Assembly: GCF_002008225.1 (NCBI RefSeq)
Contig: NZ_MRDH01000022.1
Span: forward strand, 160,228 to 224,227
Source of the DNA: Agrobacterium salinitolerans
Lineage (GTDB): Bacteria > Pseudomonadota > Alphaproteobacteria > Rhizobiales > Rhizobiaceae
Direction of reading: 5' to 3'
Length of the DNA: 64,000 bases
Shown: piece by piece, positions 36,640 through 45,905 of the stretch
Layout of the letters: each line of letters opens with the position of its first letter
Numbering within the stretch: position 1 is the stretch's first letter
Made by a program: the position numbers and the translations under genes
Notes under the pieces: generated by a model
The model's database searches: none
What the model was told of the DNA's origin: nothing
What the model saw: the letters and a program-made list of their open reading frames with translations, nothing else

Positions 36640-38387
36640 GCCTTTCCTGTTTCCACGGCCTGCACGACCTTGAGGGCGCCCGCCGCGCCGCCGACCGGCC
36701 GCAGCACCTTGGCGAGAACCTCTTCCTTCGGACCGAAAGCCTGCTGGCGGCCATCGGCGAGCATCAGCACCTTGTCCACGGCCAGAAGCGCGCTCGGGCG
36801 GTGGGCGATGATGACGGCCACCCCGCCGCGTTCGCGAACGCCGAGAATCGCCGCCGTCAGCGCATCCTCACCTTCGGAATCGAGGTTGGAATTCGGCTCG
36901 TCGAGCACGACGAGGAAGGGGTCGCCATAAAGTGCCCGCGCAAGGGCGATCCTCTGTTTTTGCCCCGCCGATAATTGCCGCCCCGTCTCGCCGACTTCGG
37001 TGGAATAACCATCTGGCAGGCTGACGACGAGATCGTGAATGCGCGCCGCGCGCGCCGCCGCGATGATCTTGTCCGAACTCGCCTGCCGGTCGAAGGAAGC
37101 GATGTTTTCGGCAATGGTGCCGTCCAGCAATTCGATCGCCTGCGGCATATAACCGATGTGGCGCGCCAGCGCCTCGGCAGGCCATTGCTCCAGCGTCGCG
37201 CCGTCCAGCCGGATGGAGCCTTTGAGCGGCCGCCACAGGCCAACAAGCAAGCGCGCCAGCGAACTCTTGCCGGAACCGCTCGCCCCGATCACGCCAAGGC
37301 CGCTGCCGGCCGAAAGCGTGAAGGCGATATCCTGCAGCACCGGCTCCGCCATCTCCGGCGGAATGGCGCTGACGCGCTCGACCGACAGGAGCGCCTGCGG
37401 CGCGGGCAGGTCCATGCGCATTCCTGTCTCGGGCAGCAGCGCCAAAGTTTTTTCAAGCCGGCGGCGGCTTTGCCGGGCCGCGATGAAACCTTTCCAGTTG
37501 GCGATGGCGAGATCGACCGGCGCAAGCGCCCGCGCTGACAAGATGGAGCCGGCGATGATGATGCCGGGCGTCGCCTGCTCGTTGATGACCAGCCAGGCCC
37601 CGACAGCCAGAATGCCGGATTGCAGAACCATGCGCAGCACCTTGCTCGCTACGCCGAAGCCGGAAGCGATATCGCTTGCGGAGCGCTGCTCGCGCACATA
37701 AGCGCGATTATCCGCCTGCCAGCGATCCCGCAGCGGCGCGCCCATGCCCATGACGGCGATGATATCGGCGTTGCGCCGGGTGGCTTCGATCAGTCTGTTG
37801 CGCCTGGAAACATGTTGCGCAGCCTCTTCGACGGGACGCTTGGAGACCAGCTCCGTCATCAGCGTGAACACGGTGAGAATGACAGCGCCGGTAAGCGCCG
37901 TGACGCCTAGCCAGAAATGAAAAGCGAAACAGATGGCAATGTAGAAAGGCAGCCAGGGCAGATCGAACAGCGCGGTTGGCCCGCTTCCCGACAGGAAAGA
38001 ACGGATCGTGTCGAGATCGCGAAGCGGCTGCGCCTGGCGACCGCTCACCGGCATGCGCAATTGCAGGCCGATCACCGCATCGTAAACCCGTGAGGACAAA
38101 AGCTGATCGAGCCGATCGGCGATGCGCACAAGCAGACGCCCGCGCACCGCATCGAACAGGCCCTGAAACGCATAAAGCACCACAACGATTGCGAACAGCG
38201 CCACAAGCGTCGGCAGGCTGCGGCTCGGCAGGACGCGGTCATAGACCTCCATCATGAACAGCGAGCCGGTGAGATATAGAATATTGACCAGAGCGCTCAT
38301 CAGGCCGATGCCGATGAAAGCGCCGGCGCAGCCGGCGAAAACGCCCTTGATCTGGCGAACATTATTATTGGCGGAACGATGACGCAT
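36636..38387 (-). CDS. Type I secretion ABC transporter (PrtD family)
   Basis: 583 residues from the ATG at 38387 (MRHRSANNN), the usual PrtD length; an upstream ATG at 38432 would add 15 residues. Six membrane segments in the N-terminal half (domain about 25-320), then the ATPase domain: Walker A GASGSGKSS, signature LSAGQKQR, Walker B LVVLDEP. There is no C39 peptidase domain, as expected for exporters of RTX proteins with a C-terminal uncleaved signal. The likely cargo is the RTX phosphoesterase encoded upstream. Confidence 0.93.
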   Translation of the reverse strand: MRHRSANNNVRQIKGVFAGCAGAFIGIGLMSALVNILYLTGSLFMMEVYDRVLPSRSLPTLVALFAIVVVLYAFQGLFDAVRGRLLVRIADRLDQLLSSRVYDAVIGLQLRMPVSGRQAQPLRDLDTIRSFLSGSGPTALFDLPWLPFYIAICFAFHFWLGVTALTGAVILTVFTLMTELVSKRPVEEAAQHVSRRNRLIEATRRNADIIAVMGMGAPLRDRWQADNRAYVREQRSASDIASGFGVASKVLRMVLQSGILAVGAWLVINEQATPGIIIAGSILSARALAPVDLAIANWKGFIAARQSRRRLEKTLALLPETGMRMDLPAPQALLSVERVSAIPPEMAEPVLQDIAFTLSAGSGLGVIGASGSGKSSLARLLVGLWRPLKGSIRLDGATLEQWPAEALARHIGYMPQAIELLDGTIAENIASFDRQASSDKIIAAARAARIHDLVVSLPDGYSTEVGETGRQLSAGQKQRIALARALYGDPFLVVLDEPNSNLDSEGEDALTAAILGVRERGGVAVIIAHRPSALLAVDKVLMLADGRQQAFGPKEEVLAKVLRPVGGAAGALKVVQAVETGKA

Positions 38388-38458
38388 TTTACTATCCGTT
38401 GAGATCGTGGCGACAGCTCCCGGCGATGACATGCCGGTGACAACCGCCCGCGAACGAA

Positions 38459-38488
38459 AAAGGGCGCATCCCGGAGAATGCGCCCTTT
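38459..38488 (-). terminator. Terminator/attenuator between the RTX gene and its exporter
   Basis: AAAGGGCGCAT (38459-38469) pairs perfectly with ATGCGCCCTTT (38478-38488), loop of eight bases. On the minus strand it is followed by TTTTT-like sequence, so it lies directly behind the RTX stop codon (38494) and before the exporter genes. Read-through would give much less exporter than cargo. Confidence 0.85.
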
Positions 38489-38493
38489 GCGGG

Positions 38494-41400
38494 TCAGGCG
38501 AAGCGGAAGTCGTCGATGACGAACTGCTCGGTCTTGACGCCGTCGAAGGTGATGGTCGAGCCGTCCTTGAAGGCGATCTCGGCACCGTTCACACCGTCGG
38601 TAAAGGCGCCGGAGGCGATCAGCGTCTGGTAATCGGCAAAGACATCCTTCGAGAGCTGGACGACATCCTTGCCGTCAACGCCGGCCTGGAAATCCGTCAC
38701 CACGTCCTGACCGCTGCCGGCCGCGAAGACGAAGGTATCCGCACCGCTGCCGCCGGTCAGGACATCGTTGCCTGCCCCGCCGCTCAGCGTGTCGTCACCG
38801 GAACCGCCGCTGATCTCGTCGTTACCGTCGCCGCCATAAAGCACGTCATTGCCGGCACCGCCCATCAACACGTCATTGCCGGGGCCACCGTCGACCACGT
38901 CGTTGCCCTCGCCGGCAATCACACGGTCGTTGCCGGAGCCGGCATCCACCATGTCGTTGCCGGAGCCAGCCGACAGCCGGTCATCACCAGCGCCGCCTTC
39001 GATCATGTCCTTACGGCTTGTCCCGATCAGCACATCGGCGCCATCGCTGCCTTCGACGATGTTGTATTCGGTATAACCATCGACAGTGACGGTGGTCGTG
39101 CCCGTCGATTCACCGCCATTGGCATCACGCACGGTATAGGTGAGCGTGACAGTCGCCTGCTGATCGTCTTCCAGCCTTGCAAAGGCGGAGGAGGGATCGA
39201 CCACCAGCTTGCCGTCCACCACCGAGAAGGCAGCAGCAGCCTGCTCGTTCGTCAGGGAGAGACCGGCAACCGCCGTCACCGCAAAACCGACCAGCGCCAG
39301 ACGGTCACCCTCGATATCCGTATCGTTGGCAACGAGATCAAAGACGCCCTTGTCCTTTTCCCCGATGGCAATCAAGTCGGCAACCGCGACCGGAGCGTCG
39401 TTGACCGCCTTGATGGCGACGGTAACAGTACTCTCGGTCGCGGCTCCCTTTCCGTCGGAGACGACGACGGTAAAACTGCCGGTTCCGTTGACGTTTGCAT
39501 TCGGCGTATAGGTCCAGGCGCCGGTTTCCGCGTCGATCCGGGCGACGCCGTTAGTGGCATCGGCCTTCAGCGCGAAGGAGAGCGTGTCACCGTCGGCATC
39601 GGTCGCAACGATCCTGCCGCTGACGGCCGTGTCTTCGTCCGTTTCGACATTGACCGACGAGACCACCGGCGCATCGTTGACCGGCTTGACGGTGAAGGAA
39701 GCTGTCGCTGCGCTTACGCCGCCGCGGCCATCGGTAATGGTGTAGCGGAAAGCCGCCTCGCCATTAAAATCGGCCGAGAGAGTGAAGCGAATGCCGGTTT
39801 CCTCCAGCACCGCCGTGCCGCCGACCGGGGCCGAGACGCCAGTGACCGTCAGGTCGTCGAGATCAGCGTCGCGATCATTGCCAAGCAGCGTGGCGAAGGA
39901 GATGACGAAGGACGGCGCGTCTTCGTTTACCGCCGCAAGCCCGTCATCCGCCGCGACTGGGCCACGATTGACGAGAGCCTTGACGATATCGTCGCGGTTC
40001 AAAACCTTGCCATCGGCGAAAGACAGCCTCTCAATGCCTCCGTCGGCCAGTTGGTTGCTCAGCGTCAGCGTCTCACCATCGGCCAGTTCGACCACAACGG
40101 ACTGGCCGTATTTTCGCAGAACCGCTTCGCTGCGGGCGATGTCATAGAGAGAAAGGCGGTCAACCGAACCGGTTGCCGATGCCGTCTCCACGATGACATC
40201 AGACCCGTCGCCACGCCCATAACGATAGCGGTCCGATCCGTCGCCGCCGATCAACAGGTCATTGCCCCGGCCGCCTTCGATGAAATCGTCGCCGAGACCG
40301 CCGGCGATCATGTCGTCGCCATCATCGCCCCACAGCTCGTCATTGCCGGCGCCGCCGGAAAGGGCGTCATTGCCCTCACCGCCCGAAAGCGCATCGTCAC
40401 CCGCGCCGCCATCCAGCCGGTCATCGCCGCCAAAACCCTGCAGCTCATCATTACCGTCGAGGCCAAGGATGGTGTCCGCGGCTGCAGTACCCACGAGCAT
40501 GTCCGCACCGCTGGTTCCGACGATCCGGTGCGCTTCGAGACCGGATTTGAGATCGACCACGGTCAAATTGTCGAAGGTCAGGCCGGCATTACCCCAGGAA
40601 TAGAGGCCGAATGTACCGGCAGCGAGCCCACGATCACCGATCGGATAAGCAAACAGCGCTTCGTCATTGAGGAAGGCTGTGATCTTGTCGCCGATAACCT
40701 CGACGCGCAGCTTCATCTCCTGCCCCTGTTCATATTTGCCCGGCACCTGCGCCAGAATTTCTTCGATCCCGTTTTTCATGCGCACGAGATTAAAAATACT
40801 GCCAGCACCGTTGCCGGGGTTGCGATCGAGAATACCGTCAGCGTCGAGTTCGAGCTTGTAGTAGTTCTTGCTGTCCTTGTAACGGAACAGGAAGCCGAGA
40901 CCATCCTTGTCCGGCGTCTGGAAATTCGCCTCGATGGCATAATCCGTCCACGCCAGCGCCGCCGGATCGTTGAACAGGGCATAGGTTCCGAGACGCAGCA
41001 CGTTGACGCCGTCGCCCATCGGGCTCCATCCGCGCTTGTACTTGTCGGAATTGGTTGCACCGCTCCACGTCAGTTCGCGGCTCATAAGTCCCGTCGTCTG
41101 GAGAAGCTTGCCATCGGAAATCAGCCACTCCGACGACTTGCCGTCCGCACCGATGCCACCGAATTCGCCTTCATCGACGATCTTGAACCGCGCCATCGCT
41201 TCGGCTGTCGAGAAGTCCTCGGCAACGAGGATCTTCGTCTTGTCGACCACTGTCACGTCAATCCGGTCCGTCGAAACCGAGCCTTTAGCATCGGTAACCT
41301 TCAGAAGCAGCCTGTTGATGCCGACATTCAGATCGACATCAACTTTCTTGCCCGTCGCAACGACGTTGCCCTCAAGGTCTGTCCAGACGAAATCGTTCAA

Positions 41401-44400
41401 TTGCCCTGCCGCAAACGAACTTGAGGCATCGAGCCTGACGGACGCCTTGCCATCACCGTCAAAGTCATAGACCCGCTGATCGATACCCGCTTTCGCGGTG
41501 GTGCCGACCTTCGTTACGACAATATCATCGAAAACCGATGCGCGTTGGCCGCTTGAATATAGACCGATCGTACCGCCGGAAAGCGGCGACGTCGCATCCA
41601 CCACCGGTCCGCCGAAAACGTTCTTGTCTCCCACGAAAACATTGATCGCGCCACCAACGATGGCAACGGTCAACGGAATATCCATATTGTAAGGCGAACC
41701 TTCATTCACCGAGGCAAGAAGCGTCTCGACACCATTCGAAACCTTGACCAGTTGACGACGGTTAGTCTCGCCATCCATCGTAAAGCGGTAATAATTCTGC
41801 GCATCGCTATAATAGAAATAGACACCGATCGCGTCGTTATCGAGTTGCGTCAGCGTCGCCTCGAAGACGTAATCGCTCCAGCCGGAGGATTGAGCGCCGA
41901 CATAAACCAGCTTGTTATTGTTTGCATCGCTCTGGTCGAAAAGGGCAGCTTCAGGCGCAGCAAGGCCGTCGCCCGTTGTAGAGCGCGAAAACACCGTGCC
42001 CTTCAGCAGGAAATTTCCGGTGTTGCCGTCGGTCGCGCCAAAGTCGGTCGCCCAACCATCCGCCTTGCCGTCGTTGAAATTTTCAACCAGCAGCGTGCGG
42101 TCGCCACGAACCAGTACATCGAGTTTATCGCTGGTCTTGACGCCGTCTACGTCCGTCGTGGTCAGGGTCAGCTTATGTTTGCCAAGCGAAAGATCGGCGA
42201 TCGCTTCCTTTCCTTCAGCGACGACATCACCGTTGCTGTCTGTCCAGACGAAACTCCGGATGTCCTGCGAACGCAGCGATTTTGCGGCTGAAAGAGCGAC
42301 ATTGGCGAATGACGCGCCGCTTTCGGCGCTGGCGACGATATCGTCACCGGCATCGGCCATGGCGCGGGCCTTCCCCTGCCCGACATAGATGTTCTCGAAC
42401 ACTTCCTGATGGCCGCGATAATAACCGGTGAGACCATCGCGATCGAGTTCCGGCTTCGTTCGGTAACCATCGAGGTAATCGTCAAAGGCCGTGAAGTAGG
42501 TTTCAGTGGTGATGCGATTGTTGTCCGGATCGATGGTGATCAAGCGGATTGCACCGTTGCCGCCATTATTGCCACGCGACTCGACGCCGTTTCCGGTGAT
42601 TTCACGCGACACGCCGTTCTGGTAGTTGACCAGAAACTGGAAGACCGGTTCGCCGTACTGGTTATAGGTGATGTCCGTTTCCGCACCGTCGCCGAAAATA
42701 TGGCCGGAGAAGGTCATAACGATGTTGGGATAACGTGCAAGAAGGGCACGGGCAACATATTCGCCGTCATTTGCGCCGCGCTGGTCTGTGCGCATGCCGT
42801 AATCGTAGCCCGCACCCTCGTCATAAAGCGGCAGGGCCAGATTGTCCTGACGTGTTGCGTAGCTTGTCAGCGAATGAGTGGCGAGCATGACACGATGATC
42901 GGGGAACTTCTCGATGACGTCACCCGCCCAGCGGATCACGTCGTCGCGCGGGCCGAATTCCAGCGAGATTGACAACCATTTCGTGCCATCGGGTGCCGTA
43001 AAAGTACTATAGGTGTTGCGCGCAGCCGTCTTTTCCTGGTCGTAAGCACCTCCGAAGACGCCGGCATTGGTCGCCGCCTGCTTTTCCGCCGAAAAACGAG
43101 CGTCCAGCTGGTCGGAGGAATGATTTGCGGCGTTGCCGTATGCCGCCTGGTCGTGATTGCCGGGAAGCAATGCGTAGGGAAGTTTGCCATCGAGCTTGCG
43201 TAGCGCAGCTTCGGCAATATCCCATTCGGAAGGCTGGTTGTTCTGGGTGATATCGCCCACATGGCTCATGAAGACGATGTTATGGCTCTGACGATTGTCG
43301 ACCAGCCACTGCGTCATTTCGCCGAACAGATGCTTGATGCCGTCGTTCGAGGTGTAGTCCTGTGTGTCGGGGAAAACGGCGATCGTATAGGCATTCGGAC
43401 CGGCCACGCGCACGCGGAAGTCATCGGCGATGCTTTTGCCGGCGGCGTCCGTTGCAGTGACACGGACATCGGAGTGCCCGAGCTCGGCGAAGTCGAGCGT
43501 CAGCTTGTTATCGACGAGCACCGCATTGACGACCTTGTTTTCGCTGTTCTGCACGGTGAAGGTAAGCTTTTCACCGGAGAAGTGCTGCGACAGATCAATC
43601 GTCACATTGTCCGCTTCGGGCGTCACCATCATGTCCTTGATGGCGGACGTCTTGACGACGGCGACCGGATCGACGACGGGTTTTTCACCAATGGCGAGAA
43701 TGCCGGCCTGGGCCGGAGTCAGGAATTCGAGTGCCGTACCGTTGCCGGTGACTTTGCCGGAACCCATGACCGGCGCGGCCGAACCCTGGGCAAAGCCGAC
43801 TTCGAGGACGCCGACCTTTTCGGCCGCAGACTTCATCTCGACCGGCAAAATGCCGGAGGCCTTGGCCTCGCCAAGATAGGACATTTCCTCACTTGTCAGA
43901 GCCTGTTTGAGGAACAGGAAATTGCTGAGATAGCCGGGTGAGGTTTCACCGTTCTCATCGGAAAAGATCAGGAAGCCCTTGGCCATGTCGATGGCGAAGC
44001 GGCTCGCGCCGCCATTGATCTTCTGGTTGGCGACGAATTCGCCGTTGATGTATTTATTCATCGAAACCGCGCCATTGGCGTCCGTTTCGATCGTCAGGCC
44101 GATGCGGTTCCAGGCGTCCAGTTTCGCCGCACCGCGATAATTGCCGCTGATGCCGACGCCATAGCTGTCGCCGCTCGCCTTGCCGAAAATATCGCCGTCG
44201 CTGAGGTTGGTCAGGTCGGTCTGCAAAAAGGGCATCCAGCCGGTGGAGCCGTTTTTCGGGAAATAAACGTCGTAGACGAGGCTGTAGGAGGTCGCCATGC
44301 CGGTACCGTTCGGCGCAACGAGAATGCCCTGATTTTGCGAAAGGCGCGGAATGGTCAGCAGCCAGTCGGAAGAGGTTTCGATGGGATTGGCGATCGCGTT

Positions 44401-44415
44401 TTGGGTGGTCGTCAT
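38494..44415 (-). CDS. Giant RTX protein with calcineurin-like phosphoesterase domain
   Basis: 1973 residues. Residues 1-190 form a LamG-like jelly roll. Residues about 344-640 are a full metallophosphoesterase: FPDTQDY (350-353), HVGD (385-388), GNHD (419-422), ATH (511-513), SGHIFGDG (570-577). Two related jelly-roll/PKD-like units follow (about 690-1060 and 1060-1290), then an RTX array (1300-1400), cadherin-like repeats with VNDAPV (about 1490-1790), a second RTX array (1785-1895) and a C-terminal secretion tail ending DDFRFA. There is no Sec signal, so export by the adjacent type I system is expected; calcium would fold it outside. Its substrate (phosphomono- or diesters) is unknown. Confidence 0.92.
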   Translation of the reverse strand: MTTTQNAIANPIETSSDWLLTIPRLSQNQGILVAPNGTGMATSYSLVYDVYFPKNGSTGWMPFLQTDLTNLSDGDIFGKASGDSYGVGISGNYRGAAKLDAWNRIGLTIETDANGAVSMNKYINGEFVANQKINGGASRFAIDMAKGFLIFSDENGETSPGYLSNFLFLKQALTSEEMSYLGEAKASGILPVEMKSAAEKVGVLEVGFAQGSAAPVMGSGKVTGNGTALEFLTPAQAGILAIGEKPVVDPVAVVKTSAIKDMMVTPEADNVTIDLSQHFSGEKLTFTVQNSENKVVNAVLVDNKLTLDFAELGHSDVRVTATDAAGKSIADDFRVRVAGPNAYTIAVFPDTQDYTSNDGIKHLFGEMTQWLVDNRQSHNIVFMSHVGDITQNNQPSEWDIAEAALRKLDGKLPYALLPGNHDQAAYGNAANHSSDQLDARFSAEKQAATNAGVFGGAYDQEKTAARNTYSTFTAPDGTKWLSISLEFGPRDDVIRWAGDVIEKFPDHRVMLATHSLTSYATRQDNLALPLYDEGAGYDYGMRTDQRGANDGEYVARALLARYPNIVMTFSGHIFGDGAETDITYNQYGEPVFQFLVNYQNGVSREITGNGVESRGNNGGNGAIRLITIDPDNNRITTETYFTAFDDYLDGYRTKPELDRDGLTGYYRGHQEVFENIYVGQGKARAMADAGDDIVASAESGASFANVALSAAKSLRSQDIRSFVWTDSNGDVVAEGKEAIADLSLGKHKLTLTTTDVDGVKTSDKLDVLVRGDRTLLVENFNDGKADGWATDFGATDGNTGNFLLKGTVFSRSTTGDGLAAPEAALFDQSDANNNKLVYVGAQSSGWSDYVFEATLTQLDNDAIGVYFYYSDAQNYYRFTMDGETNRRQLVKVSNGVETLLASVNEGSPYNMDIPLTVAIVGGAINVFVGDKNVFGGPVVDATSPLSGGTIGLYSSGQRASVFDDIVVTKVGTTAKAGIDQRVYDFDGDGKASVRLDASSSFAAGQLNDFVWTDLEGNVVATGKKVDVDLNVGINRLLLKVTDAKGSVSTDRIDVTVVDKTKILVAEDFSTAEAMARFKIVDEGEFGGIGADGKSSEWLISDGKLLQTTGLMSRELTWSGATNSDKYKRGWSPMGDGVNVLRLGTYALFNDPAALAWTDYAIEANFQTPDKDGLGFLFRYKDSKNYYKLELDADGILDRNPGNGAGSIFNLVRMKNGIEEILAQVPGKYEQGQEMKLRVEVIGDKITAFLNDEALFAYPIGDRGLAAGTFGLYSWGNAGLTFDNLTVVDLKSGLEAHRIVGTSGADMLVGTAAADTILGLDGNDELQGFGGDDRLDGGAGDDALSGGEGNDALSGGAGNDELWGDDGDDMIAGGLGDDFIEGGRGNDLLIGGDGSDRYRYGRGDGSDVIVETASATGSVDRLSLYDIARSEAVLRKYGQSVVVELADGETLTLSNQLADGGIERLSFADGKVLNRDDIVKALVNRGPVAADDGLAAVNEDAPSFVISFATLLGNDRDADLDDLTVTGVSAPVGGTAVLEETGIRFTLSADFNGEAAFRYTITDGRGGVSAATASFTVKPVNDAPVVSSVNVETDEDTAVSGRIVATDADGDTLSFALKADATNGVARIDAETGAWTYTPNANVNGTGSFTVVVSDGKGAATESTVTVAIKAVNDAPVAVADLIAIGEKDKGVFDLVANDTDIEGDRLALVGFAVTAVAGLSLTNEQAAAAFSVVDGKLVVDPSSAFARLEDDQQATVTLTYTVRDANGGESTGTTTVTVDGYTEYNIVEGSDGADVLIGTSRKDMIEGGAGDDRLSAGSGNDMVDAGSGNDRVIAGEGNDVVDGGPGNDVLMGGAGNDVLYGGDGNDEISGGSGDDTLSGGAGNDVLTGGSGADTFVFAAGSGQDVVTDFQAGVDGKDVVQLSKDVFADYQTLIASGAFTDGVNGAEIAFKDGSTITFDGVKTEQFVIDDFRFA
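38735..39062 (-). repeat. C-terminal RTX nonapeptide array
   Basis: About eleven tandem GGxGxDxUx-type nonapeptides (GGAGDDRLS, GSGNDMVDA, GGAGNDVLY and similar), coded by repeated GC-rich 27-base units. They bind calcium in a parallel beta-roll outside the cell and precede the secretion signal. Confidence 0.92.
40227..40520 (-). repeat. Internal RTX nonapeptide array
   Basis: About ten nonapeptides (GLDGNDELQ, GGAGDDALS, GGLGDDFIE and others), followed by the YRYGRGDGSDVI block that often ends RTX arrays. It separates the jelly-roll part from the cadherin-like repeats. Confidence 0.9.
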
Positions 44416-44584
44416 CTCTTTGGCCTTTACAAAAAATTTTTACAAGAAATGGAGTGGCCGATGGGCCATGACGGCACGACTAGAGACCGGAACTAACGCC
44501 CCGATGACGAATTCCTAACAAATCGTAAACACGCCATAGCGATTTCCGATATCGCCCATCGGTTTTGTCGCAGGGTTAATGAAG

Positions 44585-44613
44585 TTGTCCCGCTAACGTC
44601 ATGGAATTGTCAG
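44585..44613 (+). promoter_or_regulatory. Three 11-base direct repeats resembling a weak Pho box
   Basis: TTGTCCC (44585), ACGTCAT (44596) and TTGTCAG (44607) recur exactly every 11 bases, each sharing GTC with the PhoB half-site CTGTCAT. Matches are only 4, 5 and 5 of 7. The site lies between the divergent RTX phosphatase and LysR genes, 66 bases before the LysR start. Confidence 0.3.
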
Positions 44614-44678
44614 CTTTTTCGCCGATAATCCAATCGCACCGGCGCCTTTCGTGTCGGCCGGCGGCAGAACAGGATCCC

Positions 44679-45539
44679 ATGTCGACCACGCAGCTGAAGG
44701 CCTTCCACATCGTCGCGCAATCGGGCGGCTTTTCTCAGGCCGCGCGCGACATGGCGATCAGCCAATCGACCCTTTCGGCCCATGTGCGGGAGCTGGAAGC
44801 TGTCAGCGGCGTCAACCTTCTGGAACGAAAACCGCGCGGGGTGAGCCTCAGCCCGCAGGGTGAGCGCCTGTTCGAAATTACCGCACGCCTGTTTCAGGCC
44901 GAGAACGAGGCCAAGGCCTTCCTGCGCGGCGATACGGGTTTTGCCGGCGGGCATTTGCGGGTCGCGGCGGACGGTCCCGTCTTGCCGCTGCCGATCCTTT
45001 CGCGGCTGAAGGCCGAGCGGCCGCAACTCACCTTCTCCCTTTCTGTCGATAATTCGGCACGCGTGGTGGAACAGATCATCGACTACCGCGCTGACGTCGC
45101 CATCACCGCCCGCACTCCGGACGATCCGCGTCTTTACGGCGTCAAATTTCTCAGCATGCGGCTTGGCCTGTGCGTGCCCGCCGCCCACCCGCTGGCGGAA
45201 CGTGAGGGCGTCTTCATGACCGAACTGGAGGGCTTATCCTTCGTCATGCGCGAGCGGGGATCGCGCACCCGCGAAATCTTCGAAAAGAACCTCGCCGATC
45301 ACGGCATTTCTATCCAGCCGGCAATCGAGATTTCCTCACGCGAGGGCGTGCGCGAAGCTATCGCCAACGGCGTCGGATGCGGCGTGGTGGCCGATCTGGA
45401 GTTCGGCCACGATGCGCGCCTTTCCTTCGTGCCGCTGCGCGACGCCAACGAACTCATCGACGAATATGCGATCTGCCTTGCCGAAAGACGGCATCTGCCG
45501 CTGGTGCGCCGGTTCATCGAAGAAGCGGGCCGGGTCTGA
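44679..45539 (+). CDS. LysR-family regulator, aminoethylphosphonate-associated type
   Basis: 286 residues from the ATG at 44679 behind AGGAT; the longer frame upstream lacks family similarity. The helix-turn-helix is at residues 15-35 (FSQAARDMAISQSTLSAHV). The effector domain carries GGHLRVAADGP, DYRADVAITARTPDDPRLY and EISSREGVREAIANGVGCGVV, which I recognise from LysR proteins linked to aminoethylphosphonate use; this subgroup call is from memory. No phosphonate genes are in the window. It is divergent from the RTX phosphatase, so control of that gene is an attractive guess. Confidence 0.82.
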   Translation: MSTTQLKAFHIVAQSGGFSQAARDMAISQSTLSAHVRELEAVSGVNLLERKPRGVSLSPQGERLFEITARLFQAENEAKAFLRGDTGFAGGHLRVAADGPVLPLPILSRLKAERPQLTFSLSVDNSARVVEQIIDYRADVAITARTPDDPRLYGVKFLSMRLGLCVPAAHPLAEREGVFMTELEGLSFVMRERGSRTREIFEKNLADHGISIQPAIEISSREGVREAIANGVGCGVVADLEFGHDARLSFVPLRDANELIDEYAICLAERRHLPLVRRFIEEAGRV

Positions 45540-45654
45540 TTGCAGCATTGCAGGCTGTCACCGGCCTTCGGCCAACGCAAAGACATGATGGTTTCCGGCG
45601 AGAAGTCGCAAAAATGTCTACATATCAAATACTTACCAGAGAATGAGGCCATCG

Positions 45655-45905
45655 GTGTCCGATATAAGGATCAAACGGATTTCTGAACCCGCCAGCGACG
45701 ATGAAGGCGCGCGCATTGTGGTAGGCGCGGCATTCGCAAGCAAGCCGCACAGCTTTCCATCCGGCTGAAGGAAATCGCGCCGAGCAACGAATTGCGCACG
45801 AGTTTTTCCCATATGCCGTCGCGCTTTACGAAGTGCGCCGCCATTATGACGCGGAGTTCTCAGCCCGTCGCGCCACCCTGCTGTCTTATGGGGCGGGGTC
45901 ACTCT
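45655..45905 (+). pseudogene. Decayed DUF488-family gene
   Basis: Remnants of one small protein in three frames. The first frame starts at GTG 45655 (VSDIRIKRISEPASDDEGARIVV), the second gives KQAAQLSIRLKEIAPSNELR, and the third EFFPYAVALYEVRRHYDAEF and RATLLSYGA, ending at the tail of the LacI gene. Together these follow the order of DUF488 proteins (RIYEP..., LKEIAPS, RRYxAEL, ATLLYGA). The block that normally reads DRLWPRG is missing. Frameshifts, an internal deletion and a truncated 3' end mean it cannot make a working protein. Confidence 0.8.

Noticed and set aside
38735..40520. Short periodic repeats considered as a CRISPR array.
   Set aside because: The period is 27 bases, in frame, without spacers, and encodes calcium-binding RTX nonapeptides.
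38407..41424. A 1005-codon open frame on the plus strand opposite the RTX gene.
   Set aside because: It is the mirror of repetitive GC-rich RTX and cadherin-like coding; composition is low-complexity (Val/Ala/Ile/His repeats) and has no recognisable domain.
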